From: Catonia carolina | Taxonomy: Eukaryota; Arthropoda; Insecta; Hemiptera; Achilidae | Assembly (NCBI GenBank): GCA_035578175.1 | Contig: JAQMRL010000008.1 | Span: 64,295,541 to 64,359,540 of the forward strand | Direction: 5' to 3' | DNA length: 64,000 nucleotides | Part shown: one piece after another, positions 1 through 10,071 of the stretch | How positions within the stretch are numbered: position 1 is the first letter of the stretch | How the letters are laid out: every line of letters starts with the position of its first letter | Position numbers and translations under genes: made by a program | Notes under the pieces: model-generated | What the model was told of the DNA's origin: nothing | Databases searched by the model: none | Seen by the model: the letters and a program-made list of their open reading frames with translations, nothing else

Positions 1-119
1 TATTTCAAGACGTTGAGGGGGAATCCTCTACTCCGGAATTGTCTCTGCGTGCTCCCTCCAAAGATTTCAGTATTCTGCAATCTTCCTATTTAAGTTATTA
101 GCATCACAGCAGCAGAATC

Positions 120-990
120 CACATTAATGTATTGTTTTTTTAAATAAAAAAACTTGTAATATTTACTCTTTTTTACTGCATTCGTTTTGTCTAACTTGTT
201 GCGAGCACTTTCGCAGTGCGCACCGCTTCTTCAGTTAATAACATAAAGTTTCTAGAATAATTATTGTGAAGATTCCACCTACTTTTGTCAAAGGTTTGAT
301 TCAAACTGATCATATAATAGAAAACACTACTACTATTAAAATCAGCGTCAGAAATTGGAACTAATATTTCATTATAATAAATAATTCGTGATAAATTTTA
401 AACAACTATCATTGCCAAATTTTATTTATTCATTTATTAAGTTACCATTAAAAAATATATCGGCATGACCTCTAGATCATTAAAAAAACTATTTCAAGAA
501 CATCTGCAAGCTTATAAATATGTAAAACAGAAAATCTAATTATGCAGAACATGTGCAAATAAATAACCACAAATTTTCTAAATTTGAAGACATTACTGCT
601 CTGGAAATAAATGACAATAAGTATAAAATTCAAATATTGAAAAAATATATTTATTAAAAAACATTTTTATTGATAACTAAATAAATCAATAAATTCAATA
701 TTTGACAATGACAGTTGGTTAAAATTTACCATAAATTATAAAATAAAATATTAGTTCCAATTTCTGACACAGAAAAAAGCAATAGCAGTAGAGTTTTCTA
801 TTTTTATAATCAGTTTGAATCAAATATTGACAAAGGAATATGCAATCTTCACAGTTATTCTAGAAACTTTATGTTATTACCTAAAAAAGCGGTGCGCACC
901 GCGAAAGTGCTCGTAACAAGTTGGAGAAAAAGTTGCATTAAAAACTGGTAAATATTAAAAGTTTTTTTTTACATAGAAAAATATTAATTT
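120..990. mobile_element. Fold-back element with inverted arms of about 330 bp
   Basis: The left arm (about 120-465) matches the reverse complement of the right arm (about 625-990) over most of its length. The arms share the block around 'gcgcaccgct', the block 'aacataaagtttctagaata' and the block 'cagaaattggaactaatat'. Only about 160 bp lies between the arms and no open reading frame is visible. This is the architecture of a fold-back or long-TIR MITE. The exact ends are blurred by AT-rich sequence and no target-site duplication is clear. Confidence 0.7.
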
Positions 991-1122
991 CTATTTTAGT
1001 CGTAAACGTCCAGTTCCAAACATATCCTAATTTCTGAGTTGGTCCCTACGATTGCAATTGTATTTGTTCTCCTCAGAAATCGCATGTGGACCGCCTACAC
1101 TCTACTTTCGTGTAGTTATGTA

Positions 1123-2062
1123 CGAGGTGTGGCTACTAAAATAACAAGACTGACGTTGTAAAAAATTTTATTTTTGTTTTATACATTATCACTTATTGTC
1201 ACCTTCAATATACACTCCTTCTCTATCCTTACAACGCTCCATGTGAATTTTCCATTGTTGGAAACAGTGCTGGAAGTCATCTTCTGTCAGCTCCTTCAGG
1301 ACACGTGCCGCTTTCTCTTTTACAGCTTCCACGGACTCAAATCTTGTCCCTTTTAATGCAGATTTCACCGTAGGGAGCAGGTAGAAGTTACATGGTGCAA
1401 GATCTGGTGAATAAGGTGGATGTTCTAACTCTGAGATGCTATACTTGGCTAGGAACCTCTTGACAGATAACGCGGGATGAGCTGGCGCATTGTCTTGGTG
1501 GAGAACCCATGATTTGTCCTTCCACATTTCGGGGCGTTTTGTCCTTACTCGTTGACGTAGTTTAGAAAGTACCTCCAGTTAGTAATATTGATTAATTGTT
1601 TGACCTTCAGGAACCCAGTGAAGGTACACAATCCCATGGATATCAAAAAAAAAACAATCATCATTGCTTTTCGACTTGCTCATTCGAGCTTTTTTGGCTC
1701 TCAGTGAAGTTCGGCTCTTCCATTGCATGGATTGGCGCTTCGTTTCCGGTTCATATGTAAAAAACCACGTTTCATCACATGTTATTATCGTTTCCAAAAA
1801 ATTTGGGTCATTTTCAATCGCGTACAAAGTGTCAGTACAAACATTTTTGCGAGCTTCATTTCAAACATTTTTGAGCGGCACTTATCCTGAAGGAGCTGAC
1901 AGAAGATGACTTCCAGCATTGATTCCAACAATGGAAAATTCGCATGGAGCGTTGTAGGGATAGAGAAGGAGTGTATATTGAAGGTGACAATAAGTGATTA
2001 TGTATTGAATAAAAATAAATTTTTTTACAACGTCAGTCTTCTTATTTAATAGCCACACCTCG
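1123..2062 (-). mobile_element. Decayed mariner-type element with 189-bp inverted ends
   Basis: TA dinucleotides flank the element (1121-1122 and 2063-2064). The termini are inverted copies starting 'cgaggtgtggct'. The inverted repeat runs 1123-1312 against 1874-2062, far longer than the roughly 30 bp usual for mariner. Its inner part is the coding sequence for the transposase C-terminus, so the transposase 5' half, with its DNA-binding domain, has been replaced by an inverted copy of the 3' end. The element cannot make a complete transposase. Mariner (DD34D) membership follows from the coding remnants within it. Confidence 0.85.
1189..1827 (-). pseudogene. Mariner transposase remnant (catalytic part only)
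   Basis: Two reading-frame pieces, 1579-1827 and 1189-1527 on the minus strand, together carry the mariner catalytic core. The first holds the first catalytic Asp in 'CDETWFF' and the second holds 'HQDNAPAH' and 'YSPDLAPC'. It ends with the family-typical tail 'YIEGDN'. The pieces are separated by a frame break near 1530-1580. The N-terminal helix-turn-helix region is missing because the 5' end was replaced by an inverted copy of the 3' end. This is a dead gene. Confidence 0.85.
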
Positions 2063-2157
2063 TACACTAACCTACGACTCACTTCCGTAGAGTAGGTCTC
2101 GGGCAGACTTCACCTTGTAAAATATTTTATTTTAATTTCTTTTCCTTGTTTTCCTGC

Positions 2158-2373
2158 CTAGGGTTTGCTAATACTTCCATATACCGCTTGGAATTTTCCA
2201 ACTTTCTTCTTTATATCCAAATCTTGATCAAAGCAAATATTACAACCTAAATAATTGCATTGTGGTACTTGCTCCAGCCCCACTTCATCTACGACAATTT
2301 TAGACCTTGTGGGATATTTAATAGTAAATTTTACTATCTTTGACTTTTTTACGGAAACTTTGAAATAACTCAT
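2158..2373 (-). pseudogene. Non-LTR retrotransposon reverse transcriptase fragment
   Basis: About 70 codons read on the minus strand resemble the RT thumb/connection region found in insect LINEs. They show the pattern 'LEQVPQCNYLGC' followed by 'DQDLDIKKKVGKFQ' and 'YGSI', as in YLG...D.D...K..KF..ICG. The copy is isolated and truncated at both ends. It belongs to the same kind of LINE as the fragment at 5730-6290, which carries the matching 'FNYLG' block. Not functional. Confidence 0.65.
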
Positions 2374-2879
2374 TATGATAAGTTTGATAAAAGTTTTGTT
2401 AATTGAAGTTGAACTTTAAATTTTAGTAAATTTTAAAAGACCAGTTTGATAAAAGGTTCTAAAAAGTCCATGTTAAGATTTTTTTTAAATGTTCATTATT
2501 ATATTTCTGTAATATTTTTTAACAAATGTTTCCATTCTTTGTTGTAAATTTCAGTAGAAAACCTCTCCACAATGTTAAAATGTAATCGGCTCAATTGCGC
2601 CGGAAATTAAAAACGAAATTCTCTGCAATATATCACTTTTGGAAAACATTTTCAGTTTTTTTTGTATGAATATTTGTCGTTTTCACAATTAAGCAAATTG
2701 TATAAAATTAAGCAAATTGTTTACAAAATTTTGTTATTTGAAAAGCAGTTAAATTATTTTGATAAATGAGGTTAATTGTATTTTATTGGTGTTAAAAAAA
2801 CACGTAGCAACAGAAAAGTTTATCAAAAAGTTAGTCTTACTAATCGGAAAAAGTTGTGGGTCGTGTCTATTGTCTATTT
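2374..2879. other. Unassigned AT-rich sequence
   Basis: No coding, RNA or repeat feature recognised. Confidence 0.5.
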
Positions 2880-3140
2880 TTGTTATCGGGAAATGTCAAA
2901 TTTATTGATTTTCGTAAAATGTATACAATTGATGCCACCTTATTTGATCGCTGCTTCTAGATGTATTCTTGACATAAATTTTAACAGTATAGTTATTTTG
3001 TGTGGATGTAGACTGGTTACCATACAAAGTCGTTTACCCAACCGATGTTACTTAACAATTAATAGCAATTTTCTACCATATATCGTATCAGCAGCTTGGT
3101 CATTAGTGATTAAATTGGGTTGTAGAACAATATTAGTGTG
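2880..3140. repeat. Rep-D dispersed repeat, copy 1
   Basis: This stretch aligns with 45291-45500 in the same orientation. Shared blocks include 'tttgatcgctgctt', 'accatacaaagtcg' and 'cccaaccgatgttacttaac'. Copy 1 has lost part of the middle. The open frame that crosses it is a chance frame. Class unknown. Confidence 0.6.
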
Positions 3141-3509
3141 GATTTATGTGTCCACAACAGATTTTAAAACTTACAGACCCTAGCCGGAAATCAACCGTGG
3201 AACTTTCACCTTCCAATCTTGTGCTCTAATAGTGCGCTGCGGTGTTATTCGCTTAATGTCTTCCGTATTGGGTATAACTATAGGAATATGGAATCATTTT
3301 CATAAAAATCTAAAAGTGGATTACCTAATTAACTTAATTGTTTTAATCTTGGAAGTTTCATTTTTCAATAAAGCATATTTTTTAAATGATATTGTAACAT
3401 CTAAGCCTAGGTTTGTTTGGGATCTGGTACTATAAATAACAAACAGACTTTCTTTTAAACTTATGACAATTTATTATTTATTGATAAAATTAATAATTAC
3501 ATACCTACA
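3141..3509. other. Unassigned sequence
   Basis: Nothing recognised in either strand. Confidence 0.5.
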
Positions 3510-3895
3510 GTATGTCTGTTACAGGCAGGTGGAGTGTTAAATTATTTGCACTCTATCTGTTAGTTCCAGGGCTATAAAAAATAGTTCTGTTCTTATCACA
3601 TGATCAGCCAGTTACATGAATGAAACATTTAAGAACAGGAGAGATATAAGTGTAAAAGACACTAGTCAGAATTATCTGCTCTGAGAGTTATGAATTTCAT
3701 TATACAGCCAGATCCCGGTAAATGAAGTAAAGGTGTCATTTGTAGGGTGTAAATGCTTTTCAGAGGCCCTGGCATGCTGAAAAGCATACTTTTCCACTCA
3801 GTGAGGAAGGTAATAGTAAACCACCTCACTCCTTGTTTTACTTAGTAAAGCCTCTAGAGGTTCAAACCAGCCTTTTGGCTGATGTCCTAAACAAC
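3510..3895 (+). mobile_element. RetA retroposon, copy 1
   Basis: This is one copy of a repeat of about 390 bp found in several places here in both orientations. It starts near an imperfect hairpin (other copies read 'tgcccataacgggca') and ends 'cctaaacaac'. It is flanked by 'atacctaca' at 3501-3509 and 3896-3904, which I read as a target-site duplication and hence as insertion by reverse transcription. No open frame is conserved between copies. Strand is given by my convention (hairpin end first); the sense strand is not settled. Confidence 0.8.
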
Positions 3896-3905
3896 ATACC
3901 TACAA

Positions 3906-4322
3906 TTAATTTAAACTTCGTAGTACTAAAAAATACAATTAGATTACTTTAATTAAATTAATTATAAAACTTAAGTTTAAAACTTGACTATAAATATTAC
4001 AATGCCACGTAAATCAAAACAAATAATTTATTTGTCTATAAACACTTGTTACCACCTATACGCCACGCACTATTAACGTAATTCAGAATCGTTCCCGTAA
4101 CGATACGATTTCGAATAGCCCGCCAGAGATCCCAATAAAATCGGTAAAAAATAATTAAGCTAATTTTTGCACTTAATTTTGTATTGTATTTTTGGAAATC
4201 GGAATAATTTTTTCTTTTAGTAGAATTTTCAGTACTTCAGTAGATATTGTTTTTTATTTTGATTTATTTAAAGTCGCATCAACTGTTTGGTAATTAGCGA
4301 CTACGGTGGATTATGTAACATT
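3906..4322. other. Unassigned sequence
   Basis: AT-rich, with no feature recognised. Confidence 0.5.
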
Positions 4323-4430
4323 AACTGTGGGATTTGACACGTGAAAATTTCCAGACGCTGGCCGGGAATCGAACTCGGGACCTCCGCGTGGCAGGTCAAT
4401 GCGCTATTCATTACGCTACGGAGGCGGCCT
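4323..4430 (-). mobile_element. SINE-C, tRNA-like head only
   Basis: Read on the minus strand this has a tRNA-like A-box region and a box B 'gagttcgattcccgg', followed by a short piece of body. It lacks the 'accgtctgcattagcagca' tail seen in complete members. The tRNA-like part has no proper acceptor stem, so I call it a SINE, not a tRNA gene. Confidence 0.7.
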
Positions 4431-4559
4431 GTAGATATTTTAAAATTTTAAATGAACTCTGAACTCTGTACAAAAAAAGTAAGGGAAATTTTACAGTTTT
4501 GAACAACTACCTAAATAAATCCTAATACAACGCATCTGACCACTCTCTCAGACTTTGTT

Positions 4560-4800
4560 ATGCCTTCTTCTTCTTGTCGTGCCTTTCCGGTTCGGATATT
4601 GGTAATTGTCATGGCTATTTTGATCTTATTAGTCGCAATCCGGAACAATTGCGTGGAGCTCTTTCTGAACTAGCTCCTCAAATTTGTGAGCCAGGAAATT
4701 TTTCTTCTACCAGGATTCCTCATTCTCTCTATCTTTCCCTGCAGAATGCGCTGCAGTAGATCATATCTTTTTTTATTTCTCCTTATGTGACCGAGGTACT
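4560..4800 (-). pseudogene. LINE 3' end: RT C-terminus with GAA-rich tail
   Basis: Minus-strand translation gives the C-terminal tail typical of insect non-LTR RTs. It reads roughly LQYLGHI..., an NPGRRKISWLTNLR block, then QLFRIAT and IAMTITNIR. It ends in a purine-rich (gaa)n tail near 4563-4572. The same tail type appears at 31965-32345, where it reads LQYLGHIM and [12 protein letters not shown]. The copy is 5'-truncated and dead. Confidence 0.75.
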
Positions 4801-4826
4801 GAAGCGTACGGCTCTTAAAAATTTTG

Positions 4827-4983
4827 GCCGGCCCGTTGGCGTAGTGGTTAGCGCAACTGGCTTCTACGCCGGGGTCCCGAGTTCAATTCCCAGTCAGGTC
4901 TGGCAATTTTTCATCACTCATCTTCATGTATCATCCTTCTCACCGTCTGCATTAGCAGCAATTGCAAAACAGACGTAAAACAA
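4827..4983 (+). mobile_element. SINE-C, near-complete copy
   Basis: The tRNA-like head ('ggcgtagtggttagcgcaac', box B 'gagttcaattcc') is followed by the family body ('tctggcaatttttcatcact') and the conserved tail ('ccgtctgcattagcagca', then 'agacgtaaaac'). Copies recur across the window with the same order of parts. This is consistent with a Pol III-transcribed retroposon moved by a LINE. Confidence 0.85.
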
Positions 4984-5729
4984 ACAATTAACAATTTTGA
5001 CCAATTCTAGACCCGTTTTCTTTCTAATTGTTACGTAATAATAATAATGTAATAATACCTAAATAATGTATTAATGACAAAAGGAAGTTACCTAAGAAAC
5101 TCACATTCATTCATTTTTATAATAATAATAAAAACAGGTTCATGTTTTTTTAACTGTATCACTTTTACTGTCATAAAACACATTCACTGTGTAATTAACA
5201 CATAAATTATAATTATTTCAGTTGACTTTTATGCAATATTTTATTTGTTTCGTCAAATTTATTGTTTTATTGTTATTTTCTTCACTTGTCGCTTTAGTTT
5301 CTTTCTTTTAAAATATTTACGTCAGTTATTTAACAATTGTGCTTCTCTCTGTTGTAGGCCTACGTAATTTCTGATGTAGGTGGAATAATTTATTATTGTC
5401 ATTATTTTGTAATTAAGTGATTTTATTGTTGTATTTAAACCTATTTTGTAAGTTTGTTACGCGTACACACCCATCTATTAAAATGTAATAACTTAACAGC
5501 TTGTTTCAAATAAAAGCTAATATTATTGTCTTACTAAATGTTTAATGCTATAAAAATGTTAGTGTATACAGACTTATTTATTTTTTAGTTTATAGGCGTT
5601 ACCTGTTTTTTACCTATGTGAAATCCGTTCCTAAATTTCTTTGTTTGACAATAGCTAACGGTAGTAAATCATTTAGTGTTTTACGCCATTAAGACCTTTA
5701 GACATAATCAAAAAAAAATAATAGAATAA
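4984..5729. other. Unassigned AT-rich sequence
   Basis: No gene or repeat family recognised. Confidence 0.5.
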
Positions 5730-6295
5730 AATTGAAGGAAAATGGTAGAGCATACAAACACTTTAATTACCTCGGCAACGATATAGTATATGATTATGAT
5801 AAAGATTTGATAAAAAAACAAAGTTTCAGAGAATATGTGGTAATATTCACAGGAACTTGGAAAACAAAGCAAGACAAGAAACGAGGATCAAATTCTACAA
5901 TATCATTGCCGTTCCTACTCTCCTGTATGGCAGCGAATCTTTGATACATACAAAGAATATTGATAGCAAGAAGATCCAAGCTGCACAGAAAAGATTTTTG
6001 CATAGTGTGTCCGGTTGCTCTAGAACAGACAGGATAAGGAATGACGAAATAAGAAGGGTTCTGTCTGTTCCACCACTACGAGACAAGATCTTACAGAATT
6101 AAAGAAACTGGTGCATTCACTTGAACAGAATGCCATATGAGAGGATGCCAATAGAGGCTTAAAATTATAGACCAGTTGTTACGAGAGATGTGGGAAGACT
6201 GAGGAAGATATGGGTACCGGAACAGGTTCACTAAACCTAGACCTTGAAGTAAAGAAGAAGAAGAAGAAGAAGAAGAAGAAGAAGAAATAAACCAA
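5730..6295 (+). pseudogene. LINE 3' end: RT C-terminus with (AAG)n tail
   Basis: Frames 5743-5800 and 5857-6240 together carry 'FNYLGNDIVYDYDKD', then 'ARQETRIKFYN', 'VPTLLYGSES', 'KKIQAAQKRFLHSVSG', a 'RIRNDEIR' block and a 'VGRLRKIW' block. That is the normal order at the end of an insect non-LTR RT. There is at least one frameshift near 5850 and stops after 6100. It ends in about twelve aag/aga units (6248-6288), which likely mark the original 3' tail. It is 5'-truncated and inactive. Confidence 0.85.
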
Positions 6296-6965
6296 AAATA
6301 GTATAATAATAAAATTACTTCTTACTATCAAGGATTAGGCATAAGCCTGTTCCGAACTCACAAACCATCCTGTACGTCTACACAAACACGAGACACTCCA
6401 GCCTGTACATCTCGACTACTGCCATCTTCTTCGAGGTTTTCTCTCCTCTGGCATCCGTTCCCAATGCTGCCTCCATTGATTCCGGTTGGCTACTCCTCCA
6501 CTATTTTATTTAAGCTAAATAAACCCAACTCGGATCTAATTTCCTCGTTATGTATTAGATCCAGCCTCGAGCAGCCCTTCACCCTTCTTAAAAACCTCGT
6601 TTCGAAAAAAGTACTATGTAAAAAATTATACAAAATTAGTTTGAATTATCCATTATTAAATTGCAGATTAACGGGGTTTGGGTTAGGAGCATTGTGTATT
6701 CAAAATTTTATTTCTGAATAGAGAGAAATCTTGAAGGAAAAATCCTACGACAAAAAGTTTAATTAACTTGTTTCAATTTACATGAGCTCTTTCGTGTTTA
6801 GAGGGAAGCCATTCCATTTTCCTTGTTTTCTTAAAAATAACTTTTAACTTTGTACTTTTTACAATTAACTTTTTTGTCGTTTCCCAGTCCTTTTTCGTTC
6901 CGAACTCTCCTGTCATTACGCTTTACTTCCTTATTCTATTTTCCTCATGTCATAATTTTGTAATA
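6296..6965. other. Unassigned sequence
   Basis: No reliable gene or repeat. The stretch 6340-6560 is somewhat GC-richer and may be an old LINE piece, but I could not align it to anything. Confidence 0.4.
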
Positions 6966-7035
6966 CACAGGAGCGTCGATTATCCGAACGTCAGTCATCC
7001 GAACCGTCGTATGATAAAGATTTAAAGATTTAAAA

Positions 7036-7079
7036 AAACAAAACAAGACAAGAAACGAGGATCAAATTCTACAATATCA
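7036..7079 (+). repeat. 44-bp piece shared with the LINE at 5864-5907
   Basis: The block containing 'caagacaagaaacgaggatc' and 'ttctacaatatcattg' is almost identical to the LINE RT coding stretch at 5864-5907. It is directly followed by a second repeat (7080-7178), so this part of the pogo-type element is a patchwork of other repeats. Confidence 0.75.
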
Positions 7080-7178
7080 TTGATCTACTTGTTATTTATT
7101 ATAAAAGGGAACTTTACTGACAGTCTTTGGTTGAAATTAATAAAGTTATGTATATATTTTTGTTTAGTTAAGTTTAAC
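7080..7178 (+). repeat. 98-bp direct repeat, copy 1
   Basis: Nearly identical to 8452-8550 ('gatctacttgttatttatta' through 'ttagttaagttta'). Copy 1 lies inside the pogo-type element and copy 2 outside it. Origin unknown. Confidence 0.8.
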
Positions 7179-7197
7179 CGAACCACTATCGATAAAT

Positions 7198-7595
7198 GTT
7201 GTTGTTTAGGTCAACAGCCGAAAAGCTGGTTTGAACCATTAGAGGTTTTACTAAGTAAAAACGAGGAGTAAGGTGGTTTACCATTGCCTTCCTCACTGAG
7301 TTGAAAGTGTATGCTTATCAGCATGCCAGGCCCTCCGAAAAGCACTCACTTTCCACACTGCAAATGACACCTTCACTTCATTCACCACAGGATCTGGCTG
7401 CATAGTGAAATTCATTACTCTCAGAGGAGATAACTCTGACTAGTGTCTTTTACACCTCTACCTCTTCTGTTCTTAAATAGTTCAGTCATATAAGTGGCTG
7501 ACTATGTGATAAGAAACAGAACTATTTTTTTTTAGCCCTGGACCAAACAGATAGAGTGCAATTAAAATAACACTCCACCTGCCCATTTTGGGCAT
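7198..7595 (-). mobile_element. RetA retroposon, copy 2 (nested)
   Basis: A full-length copy in the reverse orientation. It starts near 'ttgtttaggtcaacagccg' and ends near 'tgcccattttgggca'. It is flanked by an exact 11-bp duplication 'tatcgataaat' at 7187-7197 and 7596-7606. This is one of the clearest target-site duplications in the window and supports retroposition. Confidence 0.9.
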
Positions 7596-8132
7596 TATCG
7601 ATAAATAAAAATATATATTTACCACCAAAATACGGACATACAGTTTAACAAAATAATTTACACTACAGTTTAGTTTACTCGTTCAATTTTGTAACGGTGG
7701 AGACTGTTAAAAGCAAAATTTAAGATTTTTTAAAAATTACTGTATAGTATGTAGGCCTACAAGTGCATTGAAAAATATTTCATAAAGAATTTTACCAGTT
7801 TATTTCGTTAATTTACACAGTTTTGAAATTCTGTATGTTTCATTTTGTTTTTATAATCTTTAGTAGGCCTACCTCTACATTTGCAATGCATGCAATAAAT
7901 TAGTGTTTTTAAATTAAAATTGATGTTAGCCTGTAATAACCTATTAAACGTTTAGGCTATGTTACATTGTTACCGTTTAGCTTGTATTACATTGTTATGG
8001 TATAGTGTATCAAGTTACAGTATTTATCGTATTTGTTTATCCGAACTATTTGATTATCAGAACCACTCTGGTCCCAATTAGTTCGGATAACTGACGCTCC
8101 ACTGTATTTTACTTTTATAATATATTCTTCTA

Positions 8133-8197
8133 AAGATGGACAGAGAAGTTGGAACAGATCGGAAGACCTAATCCATGACGGGAAGAAGAAGAAGAAA
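8133..8197 (+). pseudogene. LINE 3' tail fragment with (AAG)n
   Basis: The sequence 'ggaacagatcggaagacctaa' and the (gaa)n run after it correspond to the last part of the LINE at 6205-6288 (PEQ...GP/NP...then K-rich). It starts about 30 bp after the end of the pogo-type element. Confidence 0.55.
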
Positions 8198-8451
8198 TTT
8201 ATCAATTCTGTTAACACAAAATATAACAGTTACATTATATAGAATAGAATATGTCTTGTTTAAACTTTGTTCATTAATAATTATCTCTGCCGAACACACA
8301 CACACACAATCTTCTCGTTTCATCTTCTCGTGAAAACGGAAATACTGTATCACGTTACTTCAGAATAATGCATGTTTCATTTCCATCTCTACTCCTTATT
8401 GAGTTTCTTGTCTCATTTTGTCGGAATTATGATAGTATCTTTAGTACTTGT

Positions 8452-8550
8452 AGATCTACTTGTTATTTATTATAAAAGGGAACTTTACTGACAGTTTTCG
8501 GTTGAAATTAATAAAGTTATGTATATCTTTTTGTTTAGTTAAGTTTAACT
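8452..8550 (+). repeat. 98-bp direct repeat, copy 2
   Basis: Matches 7080-7178 with only a few differences. See that entry. Confidence 0.8.
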
Positions 8551-8817
8551 AGTGTTTTTGTTACCACAATGTTGACTAATGGTAAGAGAAACTGAACTAA
8601 TTGGCTAGCTAATTATGAAACAATACAGTATAATTATAATCTTTTTAAAACTGATTTTGCTATGCTGTATTCACAATATTTATAATTTTATATGGTTAAA
8701 ACAATGTCTAATGTCTCAATATGAAATTGACCGATTTTTATGAAGTTTTTTTAAAAAAATCACCTTTCCCGTCATACTAAGATTCGGATAATAAAATATT
8801 ATATACAAAATTTGTAG

Positions 8818-9797
8818 TATTATTACTTTCTCTTCCTATATGAATATATAGGAAGGAAAGTAGGCCCATTGTTTTCATGTCGATTTTTCGAAATCGAGTT
8901 TCCACCGGATATACACGTTTTCAGACCCCATGAACCCAAAAAAACATAGTTTTAGCCATTGGTCTGTGTGTGTGTGTGTGTATGCGTGGCGCGCGCGCGC
9001 GCGTGTGTTTGTGAACAAAATATCTCAATAACGGAACATTGTACGAAGTTTAAACTTGAAACTTAAGTTAGGTACCAATAGGGGACCCGGCACGAACATT
9101 TTCATCAAAATCGGTCAACTAAAAGTAGTAGTTTTATTCGTGTAAGTTTTCTCATTTTCGCGATTTTCTCAAAAACGGGTCCTACGATTTTTTTAAAAAT
9201 CGCCTCATTTACTACAATTTTTATGCTCTATAAGAAAGGGTGGGAGCCATGTCTGCTGAAATTCTTGGGGAGGCTGTTCTTTCGTAGAAAAAAAATGTTT
9301 TTTTTTAAAGATATGCATTCTAGCGCAGAAGTGTATAACAAAAGTTGTAGACATTTTAAAAATCTACAAATTTTATTTTGAAATTTTTTTTGCTTAACGC
9401 TTAGTTTAGCGGTAATTAGCGATTTTCGGTTTTTTGTTGCATGAAATTCTGTAAAAAATCGATTTTTAAGATTTCGGCCGTAGTATCCATTTTACGACAA
9501 AAATGCATGTATCAAATTTATTGGAAATTAAAAGATCTACAACCTTTGTTCGAAGCATTTTTCTCTACAGAGCTTAGTTTAGTTGCAAAGAGTGATTTTC
9601 CGTATTATTAAGCCAAACTAAGGTTTGTTTTCATTTTGCATCATTTACTCACTATTGAAAAAAGGTTATATATTTTGAGGTTAGTTTTTTTGTGTTTATT
9701 TCTAATGTTTTATTATTAATGTTAGATTACATTGTTCATTATTTGCATTGTCAAAAGAAAGTCGTGTGAGTGTTTCACACCAGATTTTTTTTAACAT
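8818..9797 (+). mobile_element. R1 repeat, full-length copy 1
   Basis: R1 is the largest dispersed family here. It opens with a hairpin (7-bp stem 'cctatat'/'atatagg' inside an imperfect outer stem 'actttctctt'/'aaggaaagt'). A block 'tttttcgaaatcgagttt' follows, then a TG/CG run (8967-9005), the block 'gaacaaaatatctcaa', and blocks such as 'actacttccgg'-like and 'ggcgccatgtctgctgaaa'-like. It ends with a second hairpin, 'gtgtgagtgtttcacac' followed by 'cagattttt'. No open frame is conserved. T-runs flank both ends. Mobility class unknown. Confidence 0.85.
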
Positions 9798-9879
9798 AAA
9801 TTTGACTGAGTTTGGACATAAACTGACTGTCGTTAATTGTTCCATGACACAATATTTAATATTCCATGGTATCGTGGAA

Positions 9880-10070
9880 CGTATTAGATCGTAACTGGAG
9901 ATGGGTCGGACATGTGGTGAGACAGAGCAAGGACAGATGGGAACACTAAGTGATCCAATATAGATCTTGTGAACCAACACAGGTGTCGGAAAACCTCAGA
10001 TGCGGTGAGCGGATGATGTCAGAGGGACAACTGAAAAGGATTGATGAAAAACAGCTATTCTAGATATAAC
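9880..10070 (+). pseudogene. LINE RT C-terminal fragment
   Basis: Plus-strand reading gives 'NWRWVGHVVRQSKDRWEH' followed later by a 'CGERMMSEGQ' stretch. It recalls the W.WxGHxxR..D.RW block near the C-terminus of jockey/R1-like RTs. It is short and broken, and it lies directly against the next element. Confidence 0.6.
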
Positions 10071-10071
10071 G

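Larger units (their letters stand above)
6966..8104. mobile_element. Pogo/Tigger-type non-autonomous element, carries a nested RetA
   Basis: Inverted termini share 'gagcgtc' and 'ttatccgaac' and end next to TA (6964-6965 and 8105-8106). Ends beginning CAG...CGATTATCCGAA with a TA target are typical of pogo/Tigger elements in the Tc1/mariner superfamily. No transposase frame remains. A RetA copy (7198-7595) with its own target-site duplication sits inside, so the pogo-type insertion is older than that RetA copy. Confidence 0.8.

Noticed and set aside
2776..3183. 135-codon open frame
   Set aside because: It overlaps Rep-D, the second Rep-D copy does not keep the frame, and the composition is that of non-coding DNA.
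4323..4430. tRNA gene (also 4827, 52687, 53893, 59874)
   Set aside because: Box A and box B are present, but no acceptor-stem pairing could be made and the sequences continue into a shared SINE body and tail.
8281..8312. Short CA repeat near 8293
   Set aside because: A simple microsatellite with no further structure.
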